DNA from: Lachnospiraceae bacterium
Lineage (GTDB): Bacteria > Bacillota > Clostridia > Lachnospirales > Lachnospiraceae
DNA: 64,000 nt
Reading direction: 5' to 3'
NCBI GenBank assembly: GCA_017619295.1
Contig: JAFZSQ010000033.1
Coordinates: 1 to 64,000, forward strand
A model generated the notes under the pieces. That model was given only the letters and a program-made list of their open reading frames with translations, did not search any database and was not told the origin of the DNA. Below, piece by piece: positions 6,874-16,000 of this stretch; within the stretch, counting starts at the first letter, position 1, and the number at the start of each line of letters is the position of its first letter. The position numbers and the translations under genes were made by a program.

Positions 6874-8256
6874 TCAGTCTCCCTCAAATAGTCTTCGTTT
6901 TCTGTCTATCATTTCATCAATCTTCTCAATATAGAGCTTTACATCCTTGACATTGTCGCATCTTTCGATTCGGCCGTTTCCGTACACTCTCTTTGTGACG
7001 GTGCCGGCGCCTAAAGCCACAATGGACTGAAGTTCCTCCATAATAAGAATGTTATAAATTCCATACTTTCCTTCTGAAGCATAGCCCACGTTTTCGAAGT
7101 TTCCGGACATGTTCTTCTGCCTGTACAAATAATACGGCATAAGTCCCATGTCCTCTGCACCCTTAGCCGCTATGGCCATGGTTTCGTCTGTGTTATTGAT
7201 CATGGACATGCCGTTCTTTTCAATAAACTGGCTAAGGGCGCTGGCTCTCTTTATTGCCAGGGAGTGAACCGTAAGGTTATCGGGCTTTAAATCCTTGATA
7301 ATCTCTATGGTTCTTGCCACATCCTCCGCTCCCTCACCGGGAAGGCCAAGGATAATGTCCATGTTTATGTTGTCAAAGCCAAGACTCCTGGCTAACTTAT
7401 AGGCCTCAACGGTTTCAGCTGCCGTAGCCTTTCTTCCGATGAACTTTAAAGTTTCCTCGTTCATGGTCTGGGGATTTACGGATATTCTGGTAACCTTGTG
7501 TTTCTTTAAGGTTTCAAGCTTAGCCGCCGTAATGGAATCGGCTCTTCCCGCCTCAACGGTAAACTCTTTGATATGGCTTAAATCAAGGCTTTCCTCAATC
7601 TTTGTAAGAAGTCTGTCCAATTCCTCTGCTTCCAAAGTCGTAGGAGTGCCGCCACCGATATATACCGTATCAAGGGTCTTTCCGGCAAATTCACTTGCCG
7701 CAAAGTCAATCTCTTTGTCTAAGGCATCCAGGTAGTCGTTTACTACCTTTTTCATTGTAATAATCGGGTATGATGTAAAGGAACAATAAAGACATGTCGT
7801 TGGACAAAATGGAATTCCGATATACAGACTGTACCCTTCTTTTGCATCTATATCCCTTAAAGCAAAAAGCTCTCTCTTGGCAATTTCAATGGAAAGCTCA
7901 ATCTTCTCATCTGAAACCAGGTAGGTGCTTTTAAGCTTGGCCTTGATTTCCTCGTCGTTCTTTCCCTCTGAAATCATCTCCATCGGAAGCTTCGTGGGTC
8001 TTATTCCCGTCAGTGTTCCCCACGGAAGTATCTTTCCTGTCTCTTTGGAGAGTTCTTCGTATAGTTTGATTTTGAATTCGTTCTTATATACGGGGCGGTC
8101 CTCATTGGCATTCGGTGCCCTGAAGTCGAATATTACATCAGGTTCATCGCACTCTTCCTCGGAAAAAACCCTTACCTCCTCCTCCGGGTAAAAGGCCTTC
8201 ACTAAAGAGTGAATATCATAATCAAAACCCATGACATTCGTTTTGACTTTTAACAT
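6874..8256 (-). CDS. hemZ: Coproporphyrinogen dehydrogenase-like radical SAM protein HemZ
   Basis: A 460-residue radical SAM enzyme of the HemN/HemZ group. The 4Fe-4S site is CPTTCLYCSF (CxxxCxxC) near residue 150, following YIGIPF. GGGTPTTLEAEEL and the IILGLPGEG strand are typical of the coproporphyrinogen oxidase-like clade. The N-terminal 140 residues resemble HemZ rather than HemN. Its exact substrate in anaerobes is debated, and some members are heme chaperones or act in side pathways. The ATG at 8256 (MLKVKTNVMG) has GAGGAT 6 bases upstream; the GTG at 8268 is less likely. It is the last gene of the apt-rel-MBL group but follows a terminator-like hairpin, so it may be partly uncoupled. 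Confidence 0.87.
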   Translation of the reverse strand: MLKVKTNVMGFDYDIHSLVKAFYPEEEVRVFSEEECDEPDVIFDFRAPNANEDRPVYKNEFKIKLYEELSKETGKILPWGTLTGIRPTKLPMEMISEGKNDEEIKAKLKSTYLVSDEKIELSIEIAKRELFALRDIDAKEGYSLYIGIPFCPTTCLYCSFTSYPIITMKKVVNDYLDALDKEIDFAASEFAGKTLDTVYIGGGTPTTLEAEELDRLLTKIEESLDLSHIKEFTVEAGRADSITAAKLETLKKHKVTRISVNPQTMNEETLKFIGRKATAAETVEAYKLARSLGFDNINMDIILGLPGEGAEDVARTIEIIKDLKPDNLTVHSLAIKRASALSQFIEKNGMSMINNTDETMAIAAKGAEDMGLMPYYLYRQKNMSGNFENVGYASEGKYGIYNILIMEELQSIVALGAGTVTKRVYGNGRIERCDNVKDVKLYIEKIDEMIDRKRRLFEGD

Positions 8257-8268
8257 ATTTATCCTCAC

Positions 8269-8298
8269 AAAAAGGCTCTTTAATTAAAAGAGCCTTTA
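8269..8298 (-). terminator. Intrinsic terminator after the MBL-fold hydrolase gene
   Basis: An 11-bp stem AAAGGCTCTTT with its complement (8271-8297), loop of five bases, is followed on the minus strand by a short T-run. It lies 5 bases after the hydrolase stop and just before the hemZ start, so it probably reduces read-through into hemZ. Confidence 0.72.
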
Positions 8299-8302
8299 AC
8301 TT

Positions 8303-8935
8303 TTACTGTATAAATGGATTATTTTCTTTCTCGTAACCTATGGTCGTAGAAGGGCCATGTCCGGGATAAACCCTGGTGTCATCAGGGAGAACAAGGAGTT
8401 TTTCCTTGATTGAGCGCACAAGGGTACTCATGCTGCCTGTATGGAAATCCGTTCTTCCCACCGACTCCGCAAAAAGAGTATCTCCGCTTATAAGGATTCC
8501 GGCTTCCTCAATGTAGTAACAGCAACTTCCCTTGGTATGTCCGGGAGTTCCCAAAAGTTTAAGCCTGATTCCGGCTATCTCAATCTCGTCCCCGTCCTTC
8601 AAGTAGACGTTGGGCTTAATGGTACAGGCTCTGCCTGCCCAGTCGGATTCATTAAGAATGGAGTCCGAACATAAATCTTCTTCCTCTTCCCAGGCGTAAA
8701 TCTTGGCACCTGATTTGGCGCGAAGTTCCTGAGCGCCCCAGATATGGTCAAAATGCGCATGAGTAAGAACTATGCCTGATACGGAGAGTCCATTGGCTTT
8801 TAACTTCTCAAAAATAGTCGCACCCTGGTCGGCAGGATCCACAAATACGCACTCATTCGAGCCTTCTTTGTAGATGAAGTAACAGTTGGTCTGTGCTATT
8901 CCGATAACAAGGCGTCCTATTTTGATCTCGCTCAT
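8303..8935 (-). CDS. MBL-fold metallo-hydrolase (glyoxalase II-like)
   Basis: A 210-residue cytoplasmic metallo-beta-lactamase-fold hydrolase. The zinc motif THAHFDHIWG (HxHxDH) is near residue 57, with GTPGHTKGSCCYY, SGDTLFAESVGRTD and a C-terminal YPGHGPSTTIGYEK supplying the other metal ligands. This pattern fits the YcbL/hydroxyacylglutathione hydrolase-like group, which cleaves thioesters; the physiological substrate is not evident in an organism that may lack glutathione. The ATG at 8935 begins one base after the rel stop, so translation is probably coupled; a TTG at 8956 would overlap rel. Genes of this type commonly follow rel in Clostridia. Confidence 0.9.
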   Translation of the reverse strand: MSEIKIGRLVIGIAQTNCYFIYKEGSNECVFVDPADQGATIFEKLKANGLSVSGIVLTHAHFDHIWGAQELRAKSGAKIYAWEEEEDLCSDSILNESDWAGRACTIKPNVYLKDGDEIEIAGIRLKLLGTPGHTKGSCCYYIEEAGILISGDTLFAESVGRTDFHTGSMSTLVRSIKEKLLVLPDDTRVYPGHGPSTTIGYEKENNPFIQ

Positions 8936-8936
8936 A

Positions 8937-11231
8937 CTAGCTTCTTGTCCTTTCAATGTCCACTACGCTTTCGATGGATCGAATCTTCTCAATAATTCTG
9001 TTGAGTTCGTCCATGCTTCTGATTTCGATACAGGTATTAAGAGTAGCCATACCCTGCTTGTTGGTTCTGGTATTCATGGAAACGATATTGATATCCTTCT
9101 CCGTGAGAGCCTTGGAAATATCCGCCAAAAGACCGTTACGGTTGTTGGCGTAAATCTTAATCTCTGCGGAGTAAAGCTCATTCTCTGTCTCTGTCTTCTC
9201 CCACTCAGCCTCGATGATTCTGCTTCTCTCAATTTCAGGAAGGCTAAGCATGTTGATACAGTCGGAGCGGTGAATGGAAACACCTCTTCCTCTTGTGACA
9301 AAACCTACTATCTCATCACCGGGCAAAGGTGAACAGCACTTACTGAATCTTACGGCTACGTCGTGAATGCCCTTAACGGTGATTCCGCTCTTGGGTCTCA
9401 TTCTCACATTTCTGTGAGCCTGATTCTCCTCAACCTGCCTGATTACCTCCTCGTTTGTAAGAGGTTTCGCATGGTCGGCTTCATAGGCCTCAAGCATCCT
9501 GTTGATGATCTGGCCTTCCTTAAGTCCGCCGTGACCGATGGCTGCCAGAATTGACTCCCAGTCTCTGAAGCCATACTTGTCCATAACAAGATTCATGTAC
9601 TCGGGCTTCATGACGTCGGTCATGTTAATGCCCTTGGCCTTGCAGTAGGACACTATCATGTCCTTACCCTTGGTTATATTGTCATCCTTAAGCTCATTTC
9701 TGAACCACTGGTTAATCTTGTTCTTGGCCTGTGTACTCTTGACAATTGAAAGCCAGTCTCTTGAGGGTCCTCGGGAGTTCTGCGAGGTGATGATTTCAAC
9801 TCTGTCTCCGTTCTGGATCTCATAATCTATGGTAACAAGCTTGCCGTTTACTCTGGCACCAATCATCTTGTTACCTACAGCGGAATGAATGCTGTAAGCA
9901 AAGTCGATGGGGTTTGAACCATAGGGCAGGGTCTTAACCTCGCCGTTTGGAGTAAAGCAGTAAACCGTATCTCCGTAAATATCAAAGTCGTCCTTAAGAA
10001 GCTTCATAAACTCCTTGTTATCGGACATTTCCTTCTGCCAGTCAAGAATCTCACGAAGCCATGAAAGTTTCTCTGCCTCCTGGGACTCAACCTTCTTACC
10101 GTCAGAGTTCTCCTTGTACTTCCAGTGAGCTGCGATACCGTACTCAGCGGCCTTGTGCATCTCGTAGGTTCTTATCTGGATTTCGAAGGGCTGACCCGAT
10201 GAACCGATAAGGGTTGTATGAAGTGACTGGTACATGTTGGCCTTCGGCATTGCAATGTAATCCTTGAATCTGCCGGGAATGGGCTTATACATTTCGTGGA
10301 TTACGCCTAAGGCTGCGTAGCAGTCTTTTACCGAATCAACAATGATTCGAACTGCGAACAGATCATAAATCTGGTCGATGGTCTTGCCCTGATTCTTCAT
10401 CTTCTTGTAGATACTGAAGAAGTGCTTGATACGACCATCTATCTTTGCGTCTATATTGGCATTCTTGATGTGCTGACTTACCTCGTCAACTATATCCTGA
10501 ATGTATTTCTCTCTCTCACTCTTTCTGATTGCAATCTTGTCAACCAAATCATAATATGCCTCGGGCTCAAGGTACTTGAATGAAAGGTCATCAAGCTCAA
10601 CCTTGATACGGGAGATACCCAGCCTGTCAGCAAGAGGAGCGTATATTTCAAGGGTTTCTCTGGCGATACGCTGCTGCTTTTCGGGAGGCATGTACTTAAG
10701 AGTACGCATGTTATGTAATCTATCTGCCAGCTTTATGATGACAACTCGGATATCCTTTGCCATGGCAATGAACATCTTTCGAAGGGTCTCTGCCTGCATC
10801 TCAAGCTTGGCATCATCACCGGACATGTTGTTGGTAAGAGGAATCTGCTCCAACTTGGTAACGCCGTCAACAAGAAGAGCAACGTCATCTCCGAACTCCC
10901 TCTTAAGGTCTTCCTCGGAAAGAATCGTATCCTCCACAACATCGTGAAGCAATCCGGCAGCGATGGTTTCCTTGTCCATCTCCAAATCTGCCAGAGTTAT
11001 TGCAACACAAAGAGGGTGAATGATGTAGGGTTCTCCCGACTTCCTCACCTGACTCTTGTGCGCCTCATCAGCGAAACGATATGCTTTTTCAATCAACGAG
11101 TAATCATCTGAAGGATGGTAAAGAGCAACTCTGTCTATTAAGTCCTTGTACAACTCTTCAGGACTGAGCTGCTCCTGCATTGCTTCAATTCGACCATCGT
11201 CAAAGATCACTTCCTGTTTGATCTCGTCCAT
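8937..11231 (-). CDS. relA: Bifunctional (p)ppGpp synthetase/hydrolase Rel
   Basis: A 764-residue RelA/SpoT homologue with full-length architecture. It has an HD hydrolase domain (about 45-150, with His72 and HD96-97 in LLHDVVEDT), a nucleotidyltransferase synthetase domain (about 235-380, with YQSLHTTLIG and EYGIAAHWKY), a TGS domain (TPNGEVKTLPYGSNPIDFAY), a Cys-containing region (VRFSKCCSPLPGDE) and a C-terminal ACT domain. Intact HD and synthetase motifs indicate both synthesis and hydrolysis of the stringent alarmone. It sits 27 bases downstream of apt, the usual Firmicute order, tying purine salvage to GTP/ppGpp balance. The ATG at 11231 is well placed. Confidence 0.97.
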   Translation of the reverse strand: MDEIKQEVIFDDGRIEAMQEQLSPEELYKDLIDRVALYHPSDDYSLIEKAYRFADEAHKSQVRKSGEPYIIHPLCVAITLADLEMDKETIAAGLLHDVVEDTILSEEDLKREFGDDVALLVDGVTKLEQIPLTNNMSGDDAKLEMQAETLRKMFIAMAKDIRVVIIKLADRLHNMRTLKYMPPEKQQRIARETLEIYAPLADRLGISRIKVELDDLSFKYLEPEAYYDLVDKIAIRKSEREKYIQDIVDEVSQHIKNANIDAKIDGRIKHFFSIYKKMKNQGKTIDQIYDLFAVRIIVDSVKDCYAALGVIHEMYKPIPGRFKDYIAMPKANMYQSLHTTLIGSSGQPFEIQIRTYEMHKAAEYGIAAHWKYKENSDGKKVESQEAEKLSWLREILDWQKEMSDNKEFMKLLKDDFDIYGDTVYCFTPNGEVKTLPYGSNPIDFAYSIHSAVGNKMIGARVNGKLVTIDYEIQNGDRVEIITSQNSRGPSRDWLSIVKSTQAKNKINQWFRNELKDDNITKGKDMIVSYCKAKGINMTDVMKPEYMNLVMDKYGFRDWESILAAIGHGGLKEGQIINRMLEAYEADHAKPLTNEEVIRQVEENQAHRNVRMRPKSGITVKGIHDVAVRFSKCCSPLPGDEIVGFVTRGRGVSIHRSDCINMLSLPEIERSRIIEAEWEKTETENELYSAEIKIYANNRNGLLADISKALTEKDINIVSMNTRTNKQGMATLNTCIEIRSMDELNRIIEKIRSIESVVDIERTRS

Positions 11232-11258
11232 ATAAGCCTCACTGCATTAATAGTTTCT

Positions 11259-11786
11259 TTATTTTCCGGGATAGGAAATAGCTGAATCCAGTCTGTATCC
11301 CTTAATCTTGTCTCTTCCGTTAAGGCCTGCAAGCTCCATAAGTACAACAACGCCTACAACCTCACCGCCAAGGGACTCAATAAGCTTAATCATAGCTTCT
11401 GTTGTTCCGCCTGTAGCGATTAAATCGTCAACAACGAGAACCTTCTGGCCGGGCTTGATTGCATCCTTGTGCATCTCAATTGTTGCCTTGCCATACTCAA
11501 GATCATAGTCAACAGATACTGTCTCGCAGGGGAGTTTGCCTTTCTTACGGATAAGTGCGAAGGGCTTGTGAAGGTTGTAAGCAAGAGGTGTTCCGAAGAT
11601 GAATCCGCGGCTCTCTGCTCCCACAACAACATCAAACTCCAAATCCTTTACCAAATCCTGCATGGTATCTATCGCAAGTTTAAGTCCGTCAGCATCCTGG
11701 AGAACGCTGGTAACATCTCTAAACATAATACCGGGTTCGGGGAAATCCGGAATGGTTCTGACATAGTCTTCAAGCTTCTTAATCAT
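11259..11786 (-). CDS. apt: Adenine phosphoribosyltransferase
   Basis: A 175-residue cytoplasmic enzyme that converts adenine and PRPP to AMP. It shows the family N-terminus (IPDFPEPGIMFRDVTSVL), the adenine-site segment VGAESRGFIFG, and the PRPP-binding motif VLVVDDLIATGGTTEAM. Length is typical. Two start codons are close together: the ATG at 11786 has AAAGGA 8 bases upstream and is preferred, while the ATG at 11792 is only two bases from that site. It is the first gene of the apt-rel-MBL operon and lies about 40 bases behind a near-consensus promoter. Confidence 0.97.
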   Translation of the reverse strand: MIKKLEDYVRTIPDFPEPGIMFRDVTSVLQDADGLKLAIDTMQDLVKDLEFDVVVGAESRGFIFGTPLAYNLHKPFALIRKKGKLPCETVSVDYDLEYGKATIEMHKDAIKPGQKVLVVDDLIATGGTTEAMIKLIESLGGEVVGVVVLMELAGLNGRDKIKGYRLDSAISYPGK

Positions 11787-11827
11787 GTGCATATTCCTTT
11801 CTGATATTCATCAAAAAATTACATTTA

Positions 11828-11856
11828 ATTATATTATTTTTTTTGGGAATTATCAA
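11828..11856 (-). promoter_or_regulatory. Strong sigma-A promoter of the apt-rel operon
   Basis: On the minus strand TTGATA (11851-11856) and a perfect TATAAT (11828-11833) are separated by 17 bases. Transcription would start about 35 bases before the apt ATG. The hairpin cluster at 11903-11995 lies upstream of this promoter and is outside its transcript. Confidence 0.87.
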
Positions 11857-11902
11857 GGGATTTAGGGGCTGTGAGGTCAGCTTTATGTTTGCCTTTGGAA
11901 AA

Positions 11903-11995
11903 GAGTTTCGCGGACAAAAATGTCACTTGATGAGTTTCGGCAGGCAAAAAATGCCTCTCAGCGGATAAAAAGCTGAAAACAGCATTTTTATCCGC
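11903..11995. repeat. Cluster of short hairpin repeats with A-rich loops
   Basis: Two direct repeats start with GAGTTTCG (11903 and 11932). Each carries a small hairpin whose loop is a run of A while the stem differs: GACA/TGTC in the first, AGGCA/TGCCT in the second. A third, larger hairpin (11961-11995) pairs GCGGATAAAAA with TTTTTATCCGC around an inner GCTG/CAGC. The stems differ but the pairing is kept. The cluster occupies the space between the tRNA terminator and the apt promoter. Function is unknown. Confidence 0.6.
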
Positions 11996-12045
11996 CCGGG
12001 TGAAACAAAGCGAAGGAAATGGCAGCGCCAGCAAGGCAAAGAGAC

Positions 12046-12075
12046 AAAAAAAGACTCAAACCAAAGGTTTGAGTC
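12046..12075 (-). terminator. Intrinsic terminator of the tRNA-Glu gene
   Basis: On the minus strand a perfect 10-bp stem GACTCAAACC with its complement and a TTT loop is followed by seven T. It begins 6 bases after the tRNA 3' end. Confidence 0.9.
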
Positions 12076-12081
12076 TCTTCG

Positions 12082-12153
12082 CAGCTCGTAGCGGAATCGA
12101 ACCGCTGATTCTGCCGTGAGAGGGCAGCGTCTTAACCGCTTGACCAACGAGCC
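12082..12153 (-). tRNA. tRNA-Glu, anticodon CTC
   Basis: The 72-base minus-strand sequence folds as a tRNA. The acceptor stem is GGCTCGT/ACGAGCT with a G-U first pair, the D arm contains GGTCAAGCGGTTAAGAC, the anticodon stem CTGCC/GGCAG encloses CTCTCAC, and the T arm is AGCGG-TTCGATT-CCGCT. The anticodon, at 12118-12120 on the plus strand, is CTC, which reads GAG. The body matches bacterial tRNA-Glu. The 3' CCA is not encoded (the discriminator G is followed by CGA), so it must be added by the CCA-adding enzyme. Confidence 0.93.
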
Positions 12154-12163
12154 GTACTTGAGT

Positions 12164-12192
12164 ATCTTAACGTATCTCAAAGAAAAAAGCAA
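12164..12192 (-). promoter_or_regulatory. Promoter of tRNA-Glu
   Basis: On the minus strand TTGCTT (12187-12192) and TAAGAT (12164-12169) are separated by 17 bases, ending about 10 bases before the tRNA 5' end. The upstream T-rich tract may act as an UP element. The space to the reductase gene holds nothing else. Confidence 0.65.
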
Positions 12193-12218
12193 GCACTTTT
12201 TTAAAAAAATTCAAAGTT

Positions 12219-13079
12219 TTACACCGGCACCTTAATCTTGTCCCTCAGGCAGTCATACAAAGCGTCATAACTGTTGCGGAATACGATGCCGTACTTGTTA
12301 ATTTTCTCCTGGCTCATTAAAAGATTTCTTGAATTGTTTGCGAAAGCCGCCGTGTCTTCTTCAATGTATCTTAAGCTGATTCCAAGAGATGAAATCAGGT
12401 TCTTGGTTAAATCATAGGTGTTAAATTTGTTGGGGGAACCGAAATTATAGATGCCCCCGGGAAGCTCAAAGGCCTTCTCCATGTTGGCAACCACTTCATT
12501 AACATCGGTGATTCCTCTTCGATCCCTTGTTGAATACCTTAACTTTTCGTTATTCATTATCTTGTTGCAAAGATTCCTGGGATAGTCCATTCTTGTAAAA
12601 TCACTGAGATTATCAGGCTCATACATCCAGGACAGACGAAGAATAATACTTTCGGGATTAACCCTCTGGCACTCCTTCTCTGCGCTTCTCTTCTGTTTGC
12701 CATACTGATTGTAAGGAAAAACCACCTCATCCTCATTATGAGCAACATTACCCCTGTTACCGCAATATACCTGATCAGAGGAACAGATGATAATCTTTGC
12801 CTTATACTGGGCCGCAACGGTAGCCATATTAAGGCTTCCCACCACATTTACAACAGCACTCTCATCCGGATTCCTCTCACAGGTTACCACGTCCGCCATT
12901 CCGGCACAGTGGATAACCTTATCAGGCCTCTCCGTTATGAAAAAAGCTGCCACTGAATCCCTGTTTGTAATGTCAAGTTCAGAATGAGTCGGTGTGCAAA
13001 CCTCGTACTTATCCTGATATGCAGCTTTAAGTCTGCTTCCGAGGAATCCGCTTCCACCGGTAATTAACAGTTTCTCCAT
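12219..13079 (-). CDS. NAD(P)-dependent SDR, dTDP-4-dehydrorhamnose reductase-like
   Basis: A 286-residue extended short-chain dehydrogenase of the RfbD/RmlD type. The Rossmann motif GGSGFLGSRL is at the N-terminus, the catalytic Ser region is IICSSDQVYCG, and YNQYGKQK gives the YxxxK active site. Length fits RmlD. There is no rhamnose gene cluster around it, so it may act on another nucleotide sugar or be a MAT-beta-like relative. It is 12 bases downstream of polC, which is unusual company, and shares that operon. The ATG at 13079 is behind GGTGG. Family is confident; substrate is not. Confidence 0.85.
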   Translation of the reverse strand: MEKLLITGGSGFLGSRLKAAYQDKYEVCTPTHSELDITNRDSVAAFFITERPDKVIHCAGMADVVTCERNPDESAVVNVVGSLNMATVAAQYKAKIIICSSDQVYCGNRGNVAHNEDEVVFPYNQYGKQKRSAEKECQRVNPESIILRLSWMYEPDNLSDFTRMDYPRNLCNKIMNNEKLRYSTRDRRGITDVNEVVANMEKAFELPGGIYNFGSPNKFNTYDLTKNLISSLGISLRYIEEDTAAFANNSRNLLMSQEKINKYGIVFRNSYDALYDCLRDKIKVPV

Positions 13080-13091
13080 TTTGTAACCACC

Positions 13092-16000
13092 CTATGCAAA
13101 CATATCAAATAAACTGATCTGATTTGTTTCAGGAATATCTCCCAATAAATTAAGCTCCGCCATCTTATCTATGGCAGTCTTCGAAACCTTTGTCCTGTCC
13201 CTAAAATCATCTTTACTTAAGAAAGGACCATCCTTCGCTGCTTCCATTATAGCATCTGCAGCCTTTTCACCCAAGCCATCAATGCTGTTTAATGAGGGCA
13301 TTATTTTGCCGTCCATAACCTGGAAGTTTCTTGAGTGAGCCTTGAAGATGTCGATTGGCAGGAATTCAAAGCCTCTCGCGTACATTTCCTGAACAATCTT
13401 CATATCCTTTAAGGAATCCTCTTCGGCCTTGGTTATCAAATCTCCCTTGCCCTTAAGCTCCCTGATTACGGCCTCAAGATGGGCACGGCCCTGGCACATT
13501 TTCTCATATGAGAAAGCCTTGGCACGAATTGAGAAGAACGACGCATAGTAAGCCAAAGGATAGTTAATCTTACAATATGCTATTCTCCATGCCATCATAA
13601 CGTAAGCCGCTGCATGAGCCTTAGGGAACATGTACTTAATCTGCTTACAGGACCAGATGTACCAATCAGGAACGTTGGCATCCTTCATGGCCTTCTCCAT
13701 CTCAGGTTTAAGGCCTTTACCCTTTCTTACGCTCTCCATGGTGGTGAAAGAAAGGCTGGGATCCATTCCCATACGTATAAGATAAAGCATAATGTCATCA
13801 CGACAGCATATACATGTGGAAATATCTGCAGTACCCTCCAAAATAAGAGTCTGGGCGTTGTTAAGCCATACATCTGTACCGTGACCAAGTCCCGATATTC
13901 TAATTAAATCAGAAAAACACTTCGGTTTCGTATCAAGAAGCATCTGAATAACAAATTCTGTTCCGAATTCCGGAATTCCCAGGCTTCCCACAGGGCAGCC
14001 GTCAATATCCGCAGGGGTAATACCCAAAGCCTCGGGACTTCTGAACAGGCTCATAACCTGTTTATCATCCAGAGGAATCTTTGTCGGGTCAATACCCGTA
14101 ATATCCTGAAGCATTCTAATCATGGTAGGATCATCATGCCCGAGAATATCAAGTTTCAAAAGGTTATGATCGATGGAGTGATAATCGAAGTGTGTAGTGA
14201 TTATGTCCGTGGTCATATCGTTGGCGGGATGCTGAACCGGGGTAAAGGAGTTAATATCCTCTCCCACAGGAAGAACAACGATTCCGCCGGGGTGCTGACC
14301 TGTACTTCTTCTTACACCCGTACACCCAAGAACAAGCCTGTTAATCTCACAGTGTCTCTTAGGCTCCCCTCTCTCCTCAAAGTAGTTCTTAACATATCCG
14401 TAGGCAGTTTTGTCCGCCAAAGTACCGATGGTTCCGGCTCTGAAGGTCTGTCCGGCACCAAAAATAACCTCAGTGTACTTATGTGCCTTGGACTGGTACT
14501 CACCTGAGAAGTTAAGGTCGATATCAGGCTCCTTATCTCCCTTGAATCCAAGGAATGTTTCAAAGGGAATATCGAAGCCGTCTTTGATAAGAGGTTCTCC
14601 ACACACGGGGCAGTTCTTGTCGGGCATGTCACAGCCCGCGTTCCCCGCATATGCTTTTACCTCATCTGAGTCAAAATCGTAATATCTACATTTAGCGCAT
14701 CTATAGTGGGGTGGCATGGAATTTACTTCGGTAATACCTGCCATGAATGCCACCAAAGAGGAACCTACGGAACCTCTGGAGCCAACCAGATATCCGTCCT
14801 CCACTGATTTCCAAACCAGTTTCTGTGCAATGATGTACATAACCGCGAATCCGTTGGAAATAATGGAGTTAAGCTCCTTTTGAAGTCTCTCCTCAACTAT
14901 AGGAGGAAGGGTTTCTCCATACAAATCGTGAGCCTTGTTATAACAAATCTCCGTAAGAGTCTTATCGGAATCCGGAATAACCGGAGGACATTTATCGGGA
15001 CGAACCGGAGAAATAGGCTCAATCAAATCGGCAATAAGGTTGGTATTTGTAATAACAACCTCCTCTGCCTTATCAGAGCCCAGATACTGGAACTCCTCAA
15101 GCATCTCCTCGGTGGTATGAAGATAGAGAGGAGCCTGCCTGTCCGCATCGTCAAAGCCCTTGCCCGCCATTATGATTCGACGGTAAATCTCATCTTCCGG
15201 ATTGAGGAAATGCACATCACAAGTGGCAACAACAGGCTTGTTAAACTGTTCTCCAAGCTTGACAATCCTCTTGTTGATATTTTGAATATCTTTAATTGAA
15301 TTAACCGATTCTATTCTCTCTGACTCAATCATGAAGGCATTGTTGCCAACAGGCTGAATCTCAAGATAATCGTAGAGGTTAACGATTCGTGCAATCTCCT
15401 CTTCGGACCTCTCGTCAATGAGCGCACGATATAACTCTCCCGCCTCGCAGGCGCTTCCCACCAGGATTCCTTCCCTGTATTTCATAAGAAGGCTCATGGG
15501 GATTCTTGGAACCTTAAAGAAATACTTAAGGTGAGATTCCGAAACAAGGGTATACATATTGATTCTTCCCACATCATTCTGTGCCAGAAGAATCGTATGG
15601 TAAGGCATAAGTCGCTTAATGGCATTGGGATTAAGTTTTGCCATCTCGTTAAGGGCCGTAAGGGTGGTAATTCCCTGGTCCTTCAGAATCTTAATAAGCT
15701 TTACAAAAATCTCTGCGGTAGCCTCGGCGTCATTTACCGCTCTGTGGTGTCCCTCAAGGCTCACTCCTAAGATTTTACAAACCGCATCCAGCGTGTGCTT
15801 TGCATGATCCGGGAAAAGCACTCTGGAAATGCCCAGGGTATCAACCCAGGTATAATCAAAAGGAAATCCCTGTCTCTGACAGTTAACCTTAATAAATCCC
15901 GTATCAAATCCTGCATTGTGAGCAACCAGAATACAGCCCTCGCAGAATTTCACGAAGTCCGGAAGCACCTTCTCAATTGTAGGAGCGTCCAGAACCATCT

